Positions 1-7,832 of a stretch of DNA of 40,569 nucleotides are shown one piece after another. Where the stretch lies: positions 1-40,569 of IMG/VR virus record IMGVR_UViG_3300020005_000002, one strand, 5' to 3'. The number at the start of each line of letters is the position of its first letter. Position 1 is the first letter of the stretch. Below the pieces are notes generated by a model. The model was given only the letters and a program-made list of their open reading frames with translations, made no database searches and had not been told where the DNA came from. Made by a program: the position numbers and the translations under genes. This stretch comes from a virus.

Positions 1-127
1 CAGGTCATCAAATCCATTGGGCGAATAAAGACCACGAATACAAAAGAAATTTAGAGGATTGGATTCGGCTATGTGTAAAGTGTCATCAACTTTACGATAT
101 TAAAAATAATGATTACCAATTCACCAG
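1..127. repeat. Terminal direct repeat, left copy
   Basis: These 127 bases are identical to 40443-40569. An exact overlap of this size at both ends of a contig is what a circular assembly leaves behind, and 127 is a common maximum k-mer in short-read assemblers. I therefore read it as an assembly overlap on a circular or terminally redundant genome, not as a proven physical terminal repeat. The reading frame of an HNH endonuclease passes through the join without interruption, which supports circularity. Confidence 0.9.
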
Positions 128-131
128 ATGA
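1..131 (+). CDS. HNH endonuclease, C-terminal part (continues from 40100)
   Basis: This is the 3' end of the gene that begins at 40100. The frame starting at base 3 reads through the zinc-binding HNH end (IHWAN, then WIRLCVKCHQLYD) and stops at TGA 129-131. That stop overlaps the ATG of the next gene (ATGA at 128-131), so the two genes are translationally linked on the circle. Joined to 40100-40442 the protein is 157 aa. See the entry at 40100 for the domain description. Confidence 0.85.
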   Translation, partial: GHQIHWANKDHEYKRNLEDWIRLCVKCHQLYDIKNNDYQFTR

Positions 132-778
132 AAAAGGGGATTGTTGTGGGCACAAGTTTATATACTTCCGCTTTTCTGAAACCTCTTTTGGATTCTATAA
201 AAAACACAAAATATGATATACTTGTAGTGAGTAATGGAGGATATAATCCTAATAAAATAATTGCTGATTTTTTAATTGAAAGTGGGCATTCTGCTCATTG
301 GTGCGATTTAATTGTCAATGATTGGAACGGCTGGGAAATTGCCGTGATAGAAAGAGGAAAAGAAACATTTGATGAGTTTGTTCACTTAATGGACACAACT
401 TTAATAAAAGACATCTCGCTCTTTGATAAATTATTCGCCATAGAAGGAAATGTAGTCTTGACTAAAGGTAATTTTCATTATATGGGAAAATTTGTAACCA
501 AAGAATTACCAAATCTTCCAAGAGTCCACGATAAGACTACGGCAATAATGCTAGAAACTACTTGGCTTCAAGGTTATGAATATACTGAATTCAAACCAGA
601 CTTGCCTGTTCACAGCACTAAATGGATTGAGATTCATGGGCAGAAGCGTATGGTTATCGCCAATCAATATATGGAAAAATATAAGGGTACTGCGTGGATT
701 TCTCCCGAGCAATTAGTAGAATTAACTGAACAAGAAAAAAAGAAATTGAATAAAGAAACATCTAGTGGTAGAATATAG
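128..778 (+). CDS. Putative GT-A-type glycosyltransferase-like protein
   Basis: A 216-aa protein. The N-terminus (IVVGTSLYTSAFLKPLLDSI, then YDILVVSNGGYNP) has the beta-alpha-beta opening of GT-A glycosyltransferases, and a 'LMDTT' segment near residue 88 sits where a DxD-like metal site might lie, although no clear DxD is present. The start is ATG 128, in a 4-nt overlap with the stop of the endonuclease. On the circle it follows the sugar cassette at 36-40 kb and precedes the terminase genes, so it may be the last member of that cassette. The family assignment is by fold resemblance only; an acceptor and donor cannot be proposed. Confidence 0.5.
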   Translation: MKKGIVVGTSLYTSAFLKPLLDSIKNTKYDILVVSNGGYNPNKIIADFLIESGHSAHWCDLIVNDWNGWEIAVIERGKETFDEFVHLMDTTLIKDISLFDKLFAIEGNVVLTKGNFHYMGKFVTKELPNLPRVHDKTTAIMLETTWLQGYEYTEFKPDLPVHSTKWIEIHGQKRMVIANQYMEKYKGTAWISPEQLVELTEQEKKKLNKETSSGRI

Positions 779-780
779 TA

Positions 781-1122
781 ATGAGTGAAGAAATACTAGA
801 TAAACAAGTTGAAAACAAGCCATTAAGGAATGAAAAGGGACAATTACTTCCAGGTAATACCGCTAATCCAAATGGTAGACCAAAAGGAAAAAATCTAAAG
901 GAATATGTAGCTGATAAATTCCGTAATATGACAGATGAAGATAAGGAGAAGTGGCTTATCTTAAATAAAATTGAGGGGGCTACTATGTGGAAGATGGCTG
1001 AAGGTAATCCAGCTATTGATGTTACTAGCAAAGGAGAAAGTTTCGCTCCAATACCTATTTTGAGCAATGTTCCAAAAGACAACAGCGACAAAGAAGATAA
1101 TGAATCTTCAGAAGAGGATTAG
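781..1122 (+). CDS. terS: Putative terminase small subunit (DUF5681-like)
   Basis: A 113-aa protein with a central PGNTANPNGRPKGKNL motif (about residues 24-38), the signature of the DUF5681 domain often found in the gene just before phage large terminases. The middle is charged and helical, and the C-terminus is strongly acidic. The ATG lies 2 nt after the previous stop, and the 3' end overlaps the large terminase by 23 nt. Small terminase subunits recognise phage DNA and pass it to the large subunit. Position and domain support this role; no DNA-binding helix-turn-helix is obvious, so the call remains probable. Confidence 0.65.
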   Translation: MSEEILDKQVENKPLRNEKGQLLPGNTANPNGRPKGKNLKEYVADKFRNMTDEDKEKWLILNKIEGATMWKMAEGNPAIDVTSKGESFAPIPILSNVPKDNSDKEDNESSEED

Positions 1123-2260
1123 AGTTGTTCAAGGCGGGACTTCTGCAAGCAAGACAGTTTCTATTATTTTGTATTTAATTGCTTTAGCACAATCTGATAA
1201 AATTCCCACATTGACTTCAGTTTGTTCAGAATCTTTCCCACATTTAAGAAGAGGGGCAATAAGAGATTTTGAAACGATAATGAAAGAGCATTATTATTGG
1301 AAGCAATCAAGATGGGACAAAACAAATTCAACCTATACATTTGAAACTGGAAGTAAGTTAGAGTTTTTTTCTGTCGACCAACCAGAGAAAGTGCGAGGAG
1401 CAAGACGAAATAGATTATTTATCAACGAATGTAATAATGTTCCATTTGAAGCGTTTGAAGAATTAGAAGTTAGAACAAAGGATTTTATTTTTCTTGACTA
1501 TAATCCAACATCAGAATTTTGGGTGTTTGAAATGCTACAAAAAAGAGAAGATGCTGAAAAGATTATATTGACTTATAAAGATAATGAAGGGCTTTCTAAA
1601 GAAATTATAGATTCTATTGAACAGAGAAAGGAACGCAAAGGATGGTGGAGTATTTATGGCTTAGGTGAATTATCTGATTTAGAGGGAAAGATTTATAAAG
1701 ATTGGCAAATCATTGATGAGATACCACACGAAGCAAGACTTGAAAGATATGGACTAGACTTTGGATATAGTAATGACCCAACAGCAATCATAGCGATTTA
1801 TTATTATAATGGCGGATATATTTTAGATGAGATAACTTTTCAGAAAGGGTTAAGCAATAAGCAGATAGCGGATATTCTAAAGAATCACGATACATCTTTA
1901 GTGGTAGCGGATTCGGCAGAACCAAAAAGTATTGACGAGATAGCGAGTTATGGAATATCTATCGTGGGTGCGGAGAAAGGAAAGGATAGCGTTGTTCATG
2001 GCATAGCTTTGGTGCAAGCTCAAAGAATATCCATGACTAAACGAAGTGTGAATTTGATTAAAGGTTATCGCAACTATTTGTGGGAAACTGACAAGTTAGG
2101 TAAAATAATAAATGAACCAGACCACACTTGGAGTGATAGCTTGGACGCGACTCGTTACGGCTTAGTTTCTTTAATTAAAAGTGGAACAGGAGATATGGAA
2201 GCTGAAAAAGCTGATAGACTTATGAGTAGATTGAAAAACTTACAGCCTCAAACACGATAA
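1100..2260 (+). CDS. terL: Terminase large subunit (packaging ATPase and nuclease)
   Basis: A 386-aa protein from ATG 1100; the open frame extends to 1067, but the extra residues lie inside the small terminase gene and do not look conserved. The ATPase domain has a Walker A-type loop GGTSASKT (residues 12-19) and a Walker B segment RLFINECNN (about 100-110), with the LDYNP coupling segment after it. The nuclease domain begins at YGLDFGYSNDPTA (about 215) and includes a later acidic motif VVADSAEP and DHTWSDSLDATRYG near the end, as in RNase H-fold terminases. It packages DNA into the prohead through the portal encoded downstream. Length and motif order match the PBSX/Terminase_3-like group. 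Confidence 0.93.
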   Translation: MNLQKRIRVVQGGTSASKTVSIILYLIALAQSDKIPTLTSVCSESFPHLRRGAIRDFETIMKEHYYWKQSRWDKTNSTYTFETGSKLEFFSVDQPEKVRGARRNRLFINECNNVPFEAFEELEVRTKDFIFLDYNPTSEFWVFEMLQKREDAEKIILTYKDNEGLSKEIIDSIEQRKERKGWWSIYGLGELSDLEGKIYKDWQIIDEIPHEARLERYGLDFGYSNDPTAIIAIYYYNGGYILDEITFQKGLSNKQIADILKNHDTSLVVADSAEPKSIDEIASYGISIVGAEKGKDSVVHGIALVQAQRISMTKRSVNLIKGYRNYLWETDKLGKIINEPDHTWSDSLDATRYGLVSLIKSGTGDMEAEKADRLMSRLKNLQPQTR

Positions 2261-2421
2261 TGGAAAATAAAAGACCAACATTATACGACCCAGAAGAATT
2301 TGCGATAATCAAAGCTGTCTATTTCAAAAATGACAGATTGCCATTTGAAGATTTAGACCCAATAGAAAGACTGGAACGTCAAGAGGCAAAACAGCGCAAT
2401 CAAAATAAAAGCTCGCGATAA
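2260..2421 (+). CDS. Small hypothetical protein between terminase and portal
   Basis: A 53-aa open frame whose ATG shares one base with the terminase stop (TAATG), a usual coupling in this genome. The protein is highly charged, begins MENKRPTLYDPEEF, and its C-terminal third is a basic and acidic helix. No family is recognised. Its tight packing between coupled genes is the main evidence that it is real. Confidence 0.6.
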   Translation: MENKRPTLYDPEEFAIIKAVYFKNDRLPFEDLDPIERLERQEAKQRNQNKSSR

Positions 2422-2588
2422 TGGAATTGACAGAAAATGAAAAAGAAATAATTTTATTCTTAAGAGAGGCAAAACCTTTTGAAACTATTACCATCCAAAA
2501 AGACGCAAATGGAAAACCTGATTACTATATTATTAAGCGTGAACAGAAAATCCACTTTGACTTGCAATTAAAAAAATTGTATCATTAA
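2421..2588 (+). CDS. Small hypothetical protein
   Basis: A 55-aa open frame starting at an ATG that overlaps the preceding stop by one base. It is charged (MELTENEKEIILFL at the start) and ends in KKLYH. No motif is recognised. After it comes a 48-nt gap with a TATAAT hexamer before the portal frame opens. Confidence 0.6.
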   Translation: MELTENEKEIILFLREAKPFETITIQKDANGKPDYYIIKREQKIHFDLQLKKLYH

Positions 2589-2592
2589 CTAT

Positions 2593-2598
2593 TATAAT
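2593..2598 (+). promoter_or_regulatory. Possible -10 hexamer upstream of portal gene
   Basis: TATAAT lies in the short gap between 2588 and the portal gene and is followed by an AGGAG at 2606-2610. There is no good -35 hexamer at normal spacing and no TG extension. It may serve the portal gene. Confidence 0.35.
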
Positions 2599-2636
2599 CG
2601 TCCGCAGGAGAACTGGGGCAAGTAACAACAATTACT

Positions 2637-4451
2637 TTGCTATCCATAAAACAGGAGTTGGAAACTATTCGCAGTAACTACGACAAAACTATTGATTTAG
2701 TTACTGGTCTTAAATTTTCTCAAAAAGAGCGGGTTAGAACGACAGAATTTTATAACAATTCAAAATATCTTAATGGACAGAAAGACGAACTAGGCAGAGA
2801 GAAACCTTTTTTCCAAATACTGAACGCAATCTGCGATGTGGAAAATTCCGCTAAGGATATAGATACAAAGGATATACAAATAACCTCCGATGACGCTAAT
2901 CACTATTTAGAGAGCTGGCTTCTTTCCAAAGATATATATGTTTGGATGAAAGAAACTAACTTTGCCAAGACACTAAACGATATGCGGGATATGCACACCC
3001 GTTATGGTTCTTTACTTGTAAAGAAAGTAATGAAGGACAAAGAGCTTACGCTAGAATTGCCAGAATGGAAAAATACTCTCACTGACCAAGTGAATATAAT
3101 CAAAGGAGCTATTGTGGAAACTCACTGGATGACCGCCAATGAACTATCAAAGATGACAGAATGGAGGGATGTGGATTTGGTTTTGGAAAAACTAAAAGGC
3201 AAAGGTTCTAGCAAGAGAATACCCATTTTTGAAATAAGGGGAGAATTTAGCAGAGCGACTTACAAGGATGCGATGGGGGAGAAATACAAGGACAAGGATG
3301 AAAAAGAATACTCATACCAGCTTTATTATGTGGCAGGCAATCCAACTGAAAGCGGGAATGAAAACTTTGTGGATGGATGCGTAATGCTTTATTGCGAAGA
3401 TGACACTGAAAAAGTATATAAGTATCTGGCAAGGAAACCCAAAGCTGGACGTTCGTTTGGCGTAGGCGTAATGGAAGAAGGCGAAGAAGCGCAGGTATGG
3501 ACGAACGATGCGGTGTTAAAACAAGTAAGGGCTATGGAATATACCACGAAAGTTATCGGACAATCCGCTTCCAAGAAACTTAAAGGCAGAAACTTACTAA
3601 CCGAAACAGATGATGGAACTATCCTAGAACACGAGGATGGCAAGCCGATAGAAGCTCTAAATCTCTTGCCCAGTGGCGGACTTAATCAATACGGACTGCT
3701 TATCACGCAATGGTATGACCAACTGGAAAAAACCACATCAGCTTACGCGGCGCAAAGAGGTGAAACACCGCCCTCTGGCACGCCATTTAGATTACAAGCG
3801 ACTGTTTTACAGCAATCAAACAGCGTGTTTAAGACTTTACAGCAAGAGTTCGGCATTTTCATAACTGAAATTATAGAAGATTGGGTTATGCCGTATCTGT
3901 CTTCCAAATTGAATCAAGAACATATCCTCGCTTATGATTTTTCACCCGAAGAACTCAAAGAAATAGACAACAAGTTTACCGCTAAAGAAGCTAATCGTAG
4001 AGCCATAGAAGAAATACTGGCAGGCAAGATGGTAACACAAGAGCAATATGACGGCTGGATAGAGAATTATGATGAATTTATCAAGCAGACCAAAGCGCAA
4101 AGATTTATTCAGATACCAAAAGATTTTTACAAGAATCTCAAAGCTAAAGTTACTGTAAATATCACAGGTGAACAGAGGAATAAAGCGGCTACACTGGAAA
4201 GCTTAAACAATATCTTAATCACTTACGCTTCCAATCCAAATCTCTCTCAAGACCCTGTGGCTTCACAATTACTTACGAGGATTATAGAACTTTCTGGCGC
4301 GGGAATCAGTCCAATCAATATAACCAGCGCTATAAACGAGAAAGCCAAGAAAGACGCGGAAACAATGGAGCAGAATCAAATGATGCAAAGTAATACAAAA
4401 CCAGTTCCAAGTCCAATGTCATTAACAGCTAAACAACCACAAACAGCATAA
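2637..4451 (+). CDS. Portal protein
   Basis: A 604-aa protein matching a phage portal in size and position, directly after the terminase. It forms the dodecameric ring at the capsid vertex through which DNA is packaged and released. The segment YAAQRGETPPSGTPFRLQ (about residues 366-383) followed by a long helix is typical of portal stem and crown regions, and the C-terminal 50 residues are low-complexity and Gln/Met-rich. The start is unclear. There is no ATG: TTG 2637 is the first accepted start, but the frame is open back to 2598 and could begin at a non-ATG codon nearer the AGGAG at 2606. The stop overlaps the next ATG by one base. Confidence 0.85.
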   Translation: MLSIKQELETIRSNYDKTIDLVTGLKFSQKERVRTTEFYNNSKYLNGQKDELGREKPFFQILNAICDVENSAKDIDTKDIQITSDDANHYLESWLLSKDIYVWMKETNFAKTLNDMRDMHTRYGSLLVKKVMKDKELTLELPEWKNTLTDQVNIIKGAIVETHWMTANELSKMTEWRDVDLVLEKLKGKGSSKRIPIFEIRGEFSRATYKDAMGEKYKDKDEKEYSYQLYYVAGNPTESGNENFVDGCVMLYCEDDTEKVYKYLARKPKAGRSFGVGVMEEGEEAQVWTNDAVLKQVRAMEYTTKVIGQSASKKLKGRNLLTETDDGTILEHEDGKPIEALNLLPSGGLNQYGLLITQWYDQLEKTTSAYAAQRGETPPSGTPFRLQATVLQQSNSVFKTLQQEFGIFITEIIEDWVMPYLSSKLNQEHILAYDFSPEELKEIDNKFTAKEANRRAIEEILAGKMVTQEQYDGWIENYDEFIKQTKAQRFIQIPKDFYKNLKAKVTVNITGEQRNKAATLESLNNILITYASNPNLSQDPVASQLLTRIIELSGAGISPINITSAINEKAKKDAETMEQNQMMQSNTKPVPSPMSLTAKQPQTA

Positions 4452-4678
4452 TGGCTACTCTACAAAAAATAACTCAAGATTATTTGAATACTAAGGCGGG
4501 AACTATCGGACTCTCAAAACAAGAAGCCTTGAATGTTTTAGCGGGAACTACGGGAAGAACAGGACAGGATGCCGCCAATATCTATGCGAGTTCTAATGGG
4601 CAATCCAAACAAAATGCTTTGAATATAAAAGTAAGTAAGACAGGATTATCAACTCAAGCGGCGGCGGCATTATTATGA
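4451..4678 (+). CDS. Small repeat-containing structural candidate
   Basis: A 75-aa protein made almost wholly of an imperfect repeat of about 17-20 residues with the pattern TG-x-S-x-Q-x-A-L/A-N (for example GLSKQEALNVLAG, GRTGQDAANIYAS, GQSKQNALNIKVS, GLSTQAAAALL). Such short helical repeats could line a channel or bind along a filament, but no family is recognised. It is coupled to the portal gene by a one-base overlap and to the next gene by ATGA, so it is probably a virion or assembly protein. Confidence 0.65.
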   Translation: MATLQKITQDYLNTKAGTIGLSKQEALNVLAGTTGRTGQDAANIYASSNGQSKQNALNIKVSKTGLSTQAAAALL

Positions 4679-4899
4679 ACTCTCTTAAAGACTTTTATAT
4701 AAATGAGTCAATGAGGAATGATGTCAAGGCATATTTGATAGATTTCTTAAAAGACGAAGCGGTGAAACGACTGATGGCAAGAGAAGAACCTTATGCAGTG
4801 GCGGATGCAAACGAGATAATAGTAAAAGCGTTTGACAACTTAGAAGTATTATTTTCTCCCAAGGTCAAAGAGAAAGAAATAGTAAACGAAGCTCGTTAA
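4675..4899 (+). CDS. Hypothetical protein in head gene cluster
   Basis: A 74-aa helical protein starting in a 4-nt ATGA overlap with the repeat protein. It contains MAREEPYAVADANEII near the middle and ends in a charged helix. No family is recognised. The location between portal and scaffold suggests a role in head assembly, which is inference from context. Confidence 0.65.
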   Translation: MNSLKDFYINESMRNDVKAYLIDFLKDEAVKRLMAREEPYAVADANEIIVKAFDNLEVLFSPKVKEKEIVNEAR

Positions 4900-4900
4900 A

Positions 4901-5035
4901 ATGCCTTACCAGTCAAAAGCTCAAGCCGCTTACTTCCACGCTCACAGAAAAGAGTTAGAGGCACAGGGAGTGAATGTAAGTGAATGGGATAGGGCAAGTA
5001 AAGGTCGCAAATTACCAAAGAAAAAGAAAAAATAA
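4901..5035 (+). CDS. Small basic hypothetical protein
   Basis: A 44-aa protein beginning MPYQSKAQAAYFHAHRKEL and ending in a run of lysines. Short proteins opening with a 'M-P-[YF]-x-S-K-A-Q' motif are frequent in phage head clusters, but the function is not known to me. Its ATG follows the previous stop by one base and its stop overlaps the next ATG. Confidence 0.6.
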   Translation: MPYQSKAQAAYFHAHRKELEAQGVNVSEWDRASKGRKLPKKKKK

Positions 5036-5106
5036 TGGCAAAAAAGAAAAAAACAAAAAAGAAACAGAGTTATTGGAGCAAAGCGACAGGAGGTCGCATG
5101 AAGTAA
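5035..5106 (+). CDS. Very small lysine-rich protein
   Basis: A 23-aa frame (MAKKKKTKKKQSYWSKATGG, then three residues) that overlaps the preceding stop by one base. It is extremely basic and could bind nucleic acid or be compacted with the genome. An AGGAGG at 5088-5093 lies inside it but is not followed by a start. The evidence is only tight coupling and composition. Confidence 0.4.
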   Translation: MAKKKKTKKKQSYWSKATGGRMK

Positions 5107-5215
5107 TTTGAACACGACCCCAGCATGTCGTTAAAAGGCAGTGTATAAAACTTATAAACCGCATAATGGCTCTGCATGAACCATCTAAGCCAGTCGCGAG
5201 GCATGAACCGACAAA
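5107..5215 (+). other. Non-coding gap before scaffold gene
   Basis: 109 nt with no convincing frame. Two AT-rich stretches resembling -10 sites (GTATAAAAC near 5141 and CATAATGG near 5162) are present without good -35 hexamers. I see no hairpin with a T-run. Confidence 0.4.
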
Positions 5216-5752
5216 ATGTCTATGTCTAAAGAAGGCAATGATGTCGCTGTGGACACAAACACAGAGGTTGAGGGAGCTACCGAGAGCAACGAAAACAGTG
5301 TTGAGGGCACAGAGGTCGAAGGAACTCAAGAGGACACTGACGCCTTGAAAGTTGAATTGGAGAAACAGCGAAAAGCCAATCTCGAAATCAACATTGCAAG
5401 GAAAAAGGCTGAAGCTGAACTCAAGAAATTGAAATCAGACCAAGCTCAATCTCAACTTAACAATAACTCACAACTTTCAGACGAACTTAAATTGATTGCT
5501 CGCGGATTATCAGATGAAGAAATCGGGCAGGCAAAAATAATAGCGAAAGGCAAAGATATTCCTTTGACGGAAGCTATTAAAGACCCTCTATTCCTCTCTT
5601 ATCAAAAAGAATTTAAGGATAATGAACGGAAAGAGAAAGCCAAACTCGGAGCTTCAAAAGGTTCAGGCGAGTCGGAGAACGAAGCCTTAATCAAACCCGA
5701 TATGACTCGCGAGGAGCATGAAAAAGTTTTTAAGAAAGTTATGGGTGTATAG
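5216..5752 (+). CDS. Putative capsid scaffolding protein
   Basis: A 178-aa acidic protein placed immediately before the major capsid gene, the classic scaffold position. Residues 1-40 are Glu/Thr-rich and probably disordered. Residues 45-85 form a strong coiled coil (LKVELEKQRKANLEINIARK onward), followed by helices and a short C-terminal segment that could contact the coat. Scaffolds direct prohead assembly and then leave. Two in-frame ATGs (5216 and 5222) are possible starts; neither has a clear Shine-Dalgarno sequence. Confidence 0.75.
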   Translation: MSMSKEGNDVAVDTNTEVEGATESNENSVEGTEVEGTQEDTDALKVELEKQRKANLEINIARKKAEAELKKLKSDQAQSQLNNNSQLSDELKLIARGLSDEEIGQAKIIAKGKDIPLTEAIKDPLFLSYQKEFKDNERKEKAKLGASKGSGESENEALIKPDMTREEHEKVFKKVMGV

Positions 5753-5758
5753 AAATAT

Positions 5759-5979
5759 ATGGCATTCCCAACATCAACAATGACAGGCACTACGCTTGCC
5801 GCTAGTATTCCTTTACTTTGGGGTGAGCGCATAAATGAATTCTTCAAACTAAAACTGATGATAGCGGACTTTTTTACAGACCGCTCATCGGAATTGGCAG
5901 GCGGAGGTTCAGCGCTTTATACTCCAAACTTGACGGAATTTTCTGCAAGCGCAAAAACTGTCGCAACGGCAGTAACCCT
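5759..5979 (+). CDS. Major capsid protein, exon 1
   Basis: First 73 codons plus two bases of an HK97-type major capsid protein. The frame runs on after 5979 for 18 further codons (ending at 6034), but that tail is intron sequence. Exon 1 ends at the U of a P1 helix: CCCTT at 5976-5980 pairs with AGGGG at 5995-5999, with a U-G wobble at 5979, the hallmark of a group I 5' splice site. Joining base 5979 to 6797 gives a CTT codon and restores a 301-aa protein (906 nt, exact multiple of three) reading AVTL-NAPTDTKVTLTVDQW. This protein forms the icosahedral shell. Confidence 0.85.
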
Positions 5980-6796
5980 TTTTCTAAAAAGATTAGGGGC
6001 ATTGATTAACTTTCCAACCTATGCTAAAGTGTAGGTATGAGAAAGAACCAAGTAATTGTTCACTGTAAAACTTGTAATAAGAAATTATCTCGCCCACCCT
6101 CATTAATTTTGGATAACGTTTTTTGTAGCCAAAAATGTTATTCACAACAAAAGCGTGAGAATTGGAGCAAAAAGAACAATCCAAGATGGAGAGGTGGAAA
6201 TGATAAATTTAATTGTATAATTTGTGGTAAATTCTGTGAACGAAAGAAATACGGCAAGAAAGCACATAAAAACAAGTATTGTTCAATTAAATGTTCTGCG
6301 GAACATAGAGGCACATATCAAAGAGGTAAGAATCATCCAATGTGGCTAGGATTAGGTGGCAGAAGAACCGCTACCCCAATTCGTAGAATGGCAAAATATG
6401 AAATTTGGCGACTAAAAATACTAGAACGAGATAAAATTTGCCAACGTTGCGGAAGTGATAAGGAACTTGAAGTAAATCATAAATACCCACTCGCGAAAAT
6501 GGTGAATGAGTATAAAAAGAAATTCGGCAAGTTAAATGTAGATGATGATTACTTCTATGATATAGAAAATGGAGAGGTATTATGCCTCTCGTGCCATAGA
6601 AAAACATTCAATGAAAAATCTTCTTTAATTGACTCGAACGCTGAAAAGCCAACGAGGCGGAAGGCGAAAGCCACCGTGAGAGACTAAACAAGAAGAACTC
6701 GAAAGGGTATGTAATAGTCCGCTCTTATAGAAAAGAAAACTAACTATAAGAAGTTAGCAGAAATGACTAACTAGCTCGAAAGAGTTTAACAAATGG
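5980..6796 (+). mobile_element. Group I self-splicing intron with HNH endonuclease ORF
   Basis: An 817-nt intron in the capsid gene. Visible elements: P1 with a U-G wobble (5976-5980 with 5995-5999); P10 of ATTA 5992-5995 with exon-2 TAAT 6797-6800; a GGCGAAAGCC hairpin fitting P6; R element AGAGACTAAA with GACTA 6682-6686 pairing to TAGTC 6715-6719 as P7; a P8-like ACTC-GAAA-GGGT hairpin; P9-type hairpins CTTATAG/CTATAAG (6724-6750) and GTTAG/CTAAC (6753-6771); terminal G at 6796. P3 is not certain. The endonuclease ORF occupies 6037-6687 and its stop overlaps P7, as in other phage introns. Confidence 0.85.
6037..6687 (+). CDS. Intron-encoded HNH homing endonuclease
   Basis: A 216-aa protein with two N-terminal zinc ribbons (CKTCNKK...CSQKCY, about residues 10-35, and CIICGKFC...YCSIKC, about 60-90), a middle with NHPMWLG, then an HNH nuclease: KICQRCG (about 137), LEVNHKYPLAK (about 148) and a closing EVLCLSCHRKTF (about 183). 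It should cut intronless capsid genes and drive intron homing. The ATG follows TAGGT two bases after the read-through stop of exon 1. The C-terminus overlaps the ribozyme core, so the same bases serve as codons and as catalytic RNA. Confidence 0.88.
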   Translation: MRKNQVIVHCKTCNKKLSRPPSLILDNVFCSQKCYSQQKRENWSKKNNPRWRGGNDKFNCIICGKFCERKKYGKKAHKNKYCSIKCSAEHRGTYQRGKNHPMWLGLGGRRTATPIRRMAKYEIWRLKILERDKICQRCGSDKELEVNHKYPLAKMVNEYKKKFGKLNVDDDYFYDIENGEVLCLSCHRKTFNEKSSLIDSNAEKPTRRKAKATVRD

Positions 6797-7481
6797 TAAT
6801 GCTCCAACGGACACTAAGGTTACGCTGACAGTAGACCAGTGGTATGAAGTTTCATTTGCAATAGAAGACCGCGAAGCGGCGCAAGTCAAACACTCATACT
6901 ATCTCCAAGAGAGGTATGCAAAGAGTTCGGGTTATACAATGGCAAAGAAGTTGGAAGTTGCTCTGGCATCCTTATTCCAAGGATTTAGCACAGTAGTAGG
7001 CGCTTCAACCGCAAACCTAGCCGATAGCGATATCCGTGCGGCTATTTCCGCATTGGAATCGGTAGGAATTGATACATCTTCGGATGTAGCTTTCTTCCTT
7101 TCGCCTTCGGTATTTTGGAAGCAAATCCAAAACATTGATAAGTTTTCTCTAGCGGTAAATTCACCAGTGAATGACCCAACAGCGAAAACGCCTCGAGCGA
7201 GCCTGTATGGAATTCCTGTTTACGTTTCCAACAACATTCAGTATGTTTCGGGAACGGCTGGACGCTACAATGCGCTGGCTCATAGAGATGCTTTGCATTT
7301 TGCAACCTCACCGCTTGGAAGCGGGGGAAGCATGGGCTCTAGCATGACTGGTAGATACGGAGTTCGCGTGCAGTCAAACTATATTCCTGATTATCTTTCA
7401 ACTGTAACCACCGCAGACTTGCTCTACGGGGTTGTGGAAAATAGAGATACGGCAGGAGTAGAGCTATTGACCGCCGCTTAG
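6797..7481 (+). CDS. Major capsid protein, exon 2
   Basis: Last 228 codons of the coat protein. The frame is open upstream of the first ATG (6939), and the residues before that ATG (APTDTKVTLTVDQWYEVSF and onward) are typical capsid E-loop/P-domain sequence, so the ATG is not the real start. The C-terminal half (residues of the type SLYGIPVYVSNNI, then ALAHRDALHFA and YGVRVQSNYIPDY) is characteristic of HK97-fold P22/T7-like metagenomic coats. Without splicing, no complete capsid protein could be made from this genome. Confidence 0.88.
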
Positions 7482-7502
7482 ATTATCAATTTAATTAAAT
7501 TG

Positions 7503-7541
7503 TTTGCTGGTGTCCACACCTAATTGCGGAACATCAGCAAA
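7503..7541 (+). other. Intercistronic hairpin after capsid gene
   Basis: TTTGCTGGTGT (7503-7513) pairs with ACATCAGCAAA (7531-7541): 11 bp with one G-U wobble and a 17-nt loop. No T-run follows, so it is more likely an mRNA stabiliser or processing element than a terminator. A 14-bp palindrome (AATTTAATTAAATT) lies just upstream. Confidence 0.5.
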
Positions 7542-7556
7542 TTAGGGAACAATTTT

Positions 7557-7832
7557 ATGGGAGGAGTATTTATTGCGCCAAATATAAAAAGAGAGAGCGT
7601 TAGGATTGACCCGCAAGGAAACATTATCAATGCCAAGACCAGAGAAATAATCAAACCAGTAGAGCCAGAGTATATTCCGCCAGCAATACCACCAGTAATT
7701 CCAGTTGAAGAAAATGTTTTAGCCAAACTTCCACAAGAGCCTGTCAAAACAAGTAAAATAGATGAAATGATAAGTAAAAAAATAGAAGAAATTATTAACA
7801 AAAAGATTGAAGAAGCATTAAATAAATTATGA
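7557..7832 (+). CDS. Hypothetical virion-cluster protein, proline-rich with C-terminal coiled coil
   Basis: A 91-aa protein. I chose ATG 7557 over the upstream TTG 7524 because AGGGA lies at proper distance before it and because 7524 falls in the hairpin. The N-terminus is extended and polar, the middle is proline-rich (PEYIPPAIPPVIPVEE), and the end is a Lys/Glu/Ile coiled coil. No family is recognised; it may be a head decoration or connector accessory. It overlaps the next gene by ATGA. Confidence 0.65.
   Translation: MGGVFIAPNIKRESVRIDPQGNIINAKTREIIKPVEPEYIPPAIPPVIPVEENVLAKLPQEPVKTSKIDEMISKKIEEIINKKIEEALNKL

Noticed and set aside
5759-6034. A free-standing 91-aa coat-like gene
   Set aside because: The last 18 codons are intron sequence; the coat continues in frame only after joining 5979 to 6797.
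6939-7481. A gene starting at ATG 6939
   Set aside because: The frame and coat-like sequence continue upstream to 6797; the ATG is an internal methionine of exon 2.
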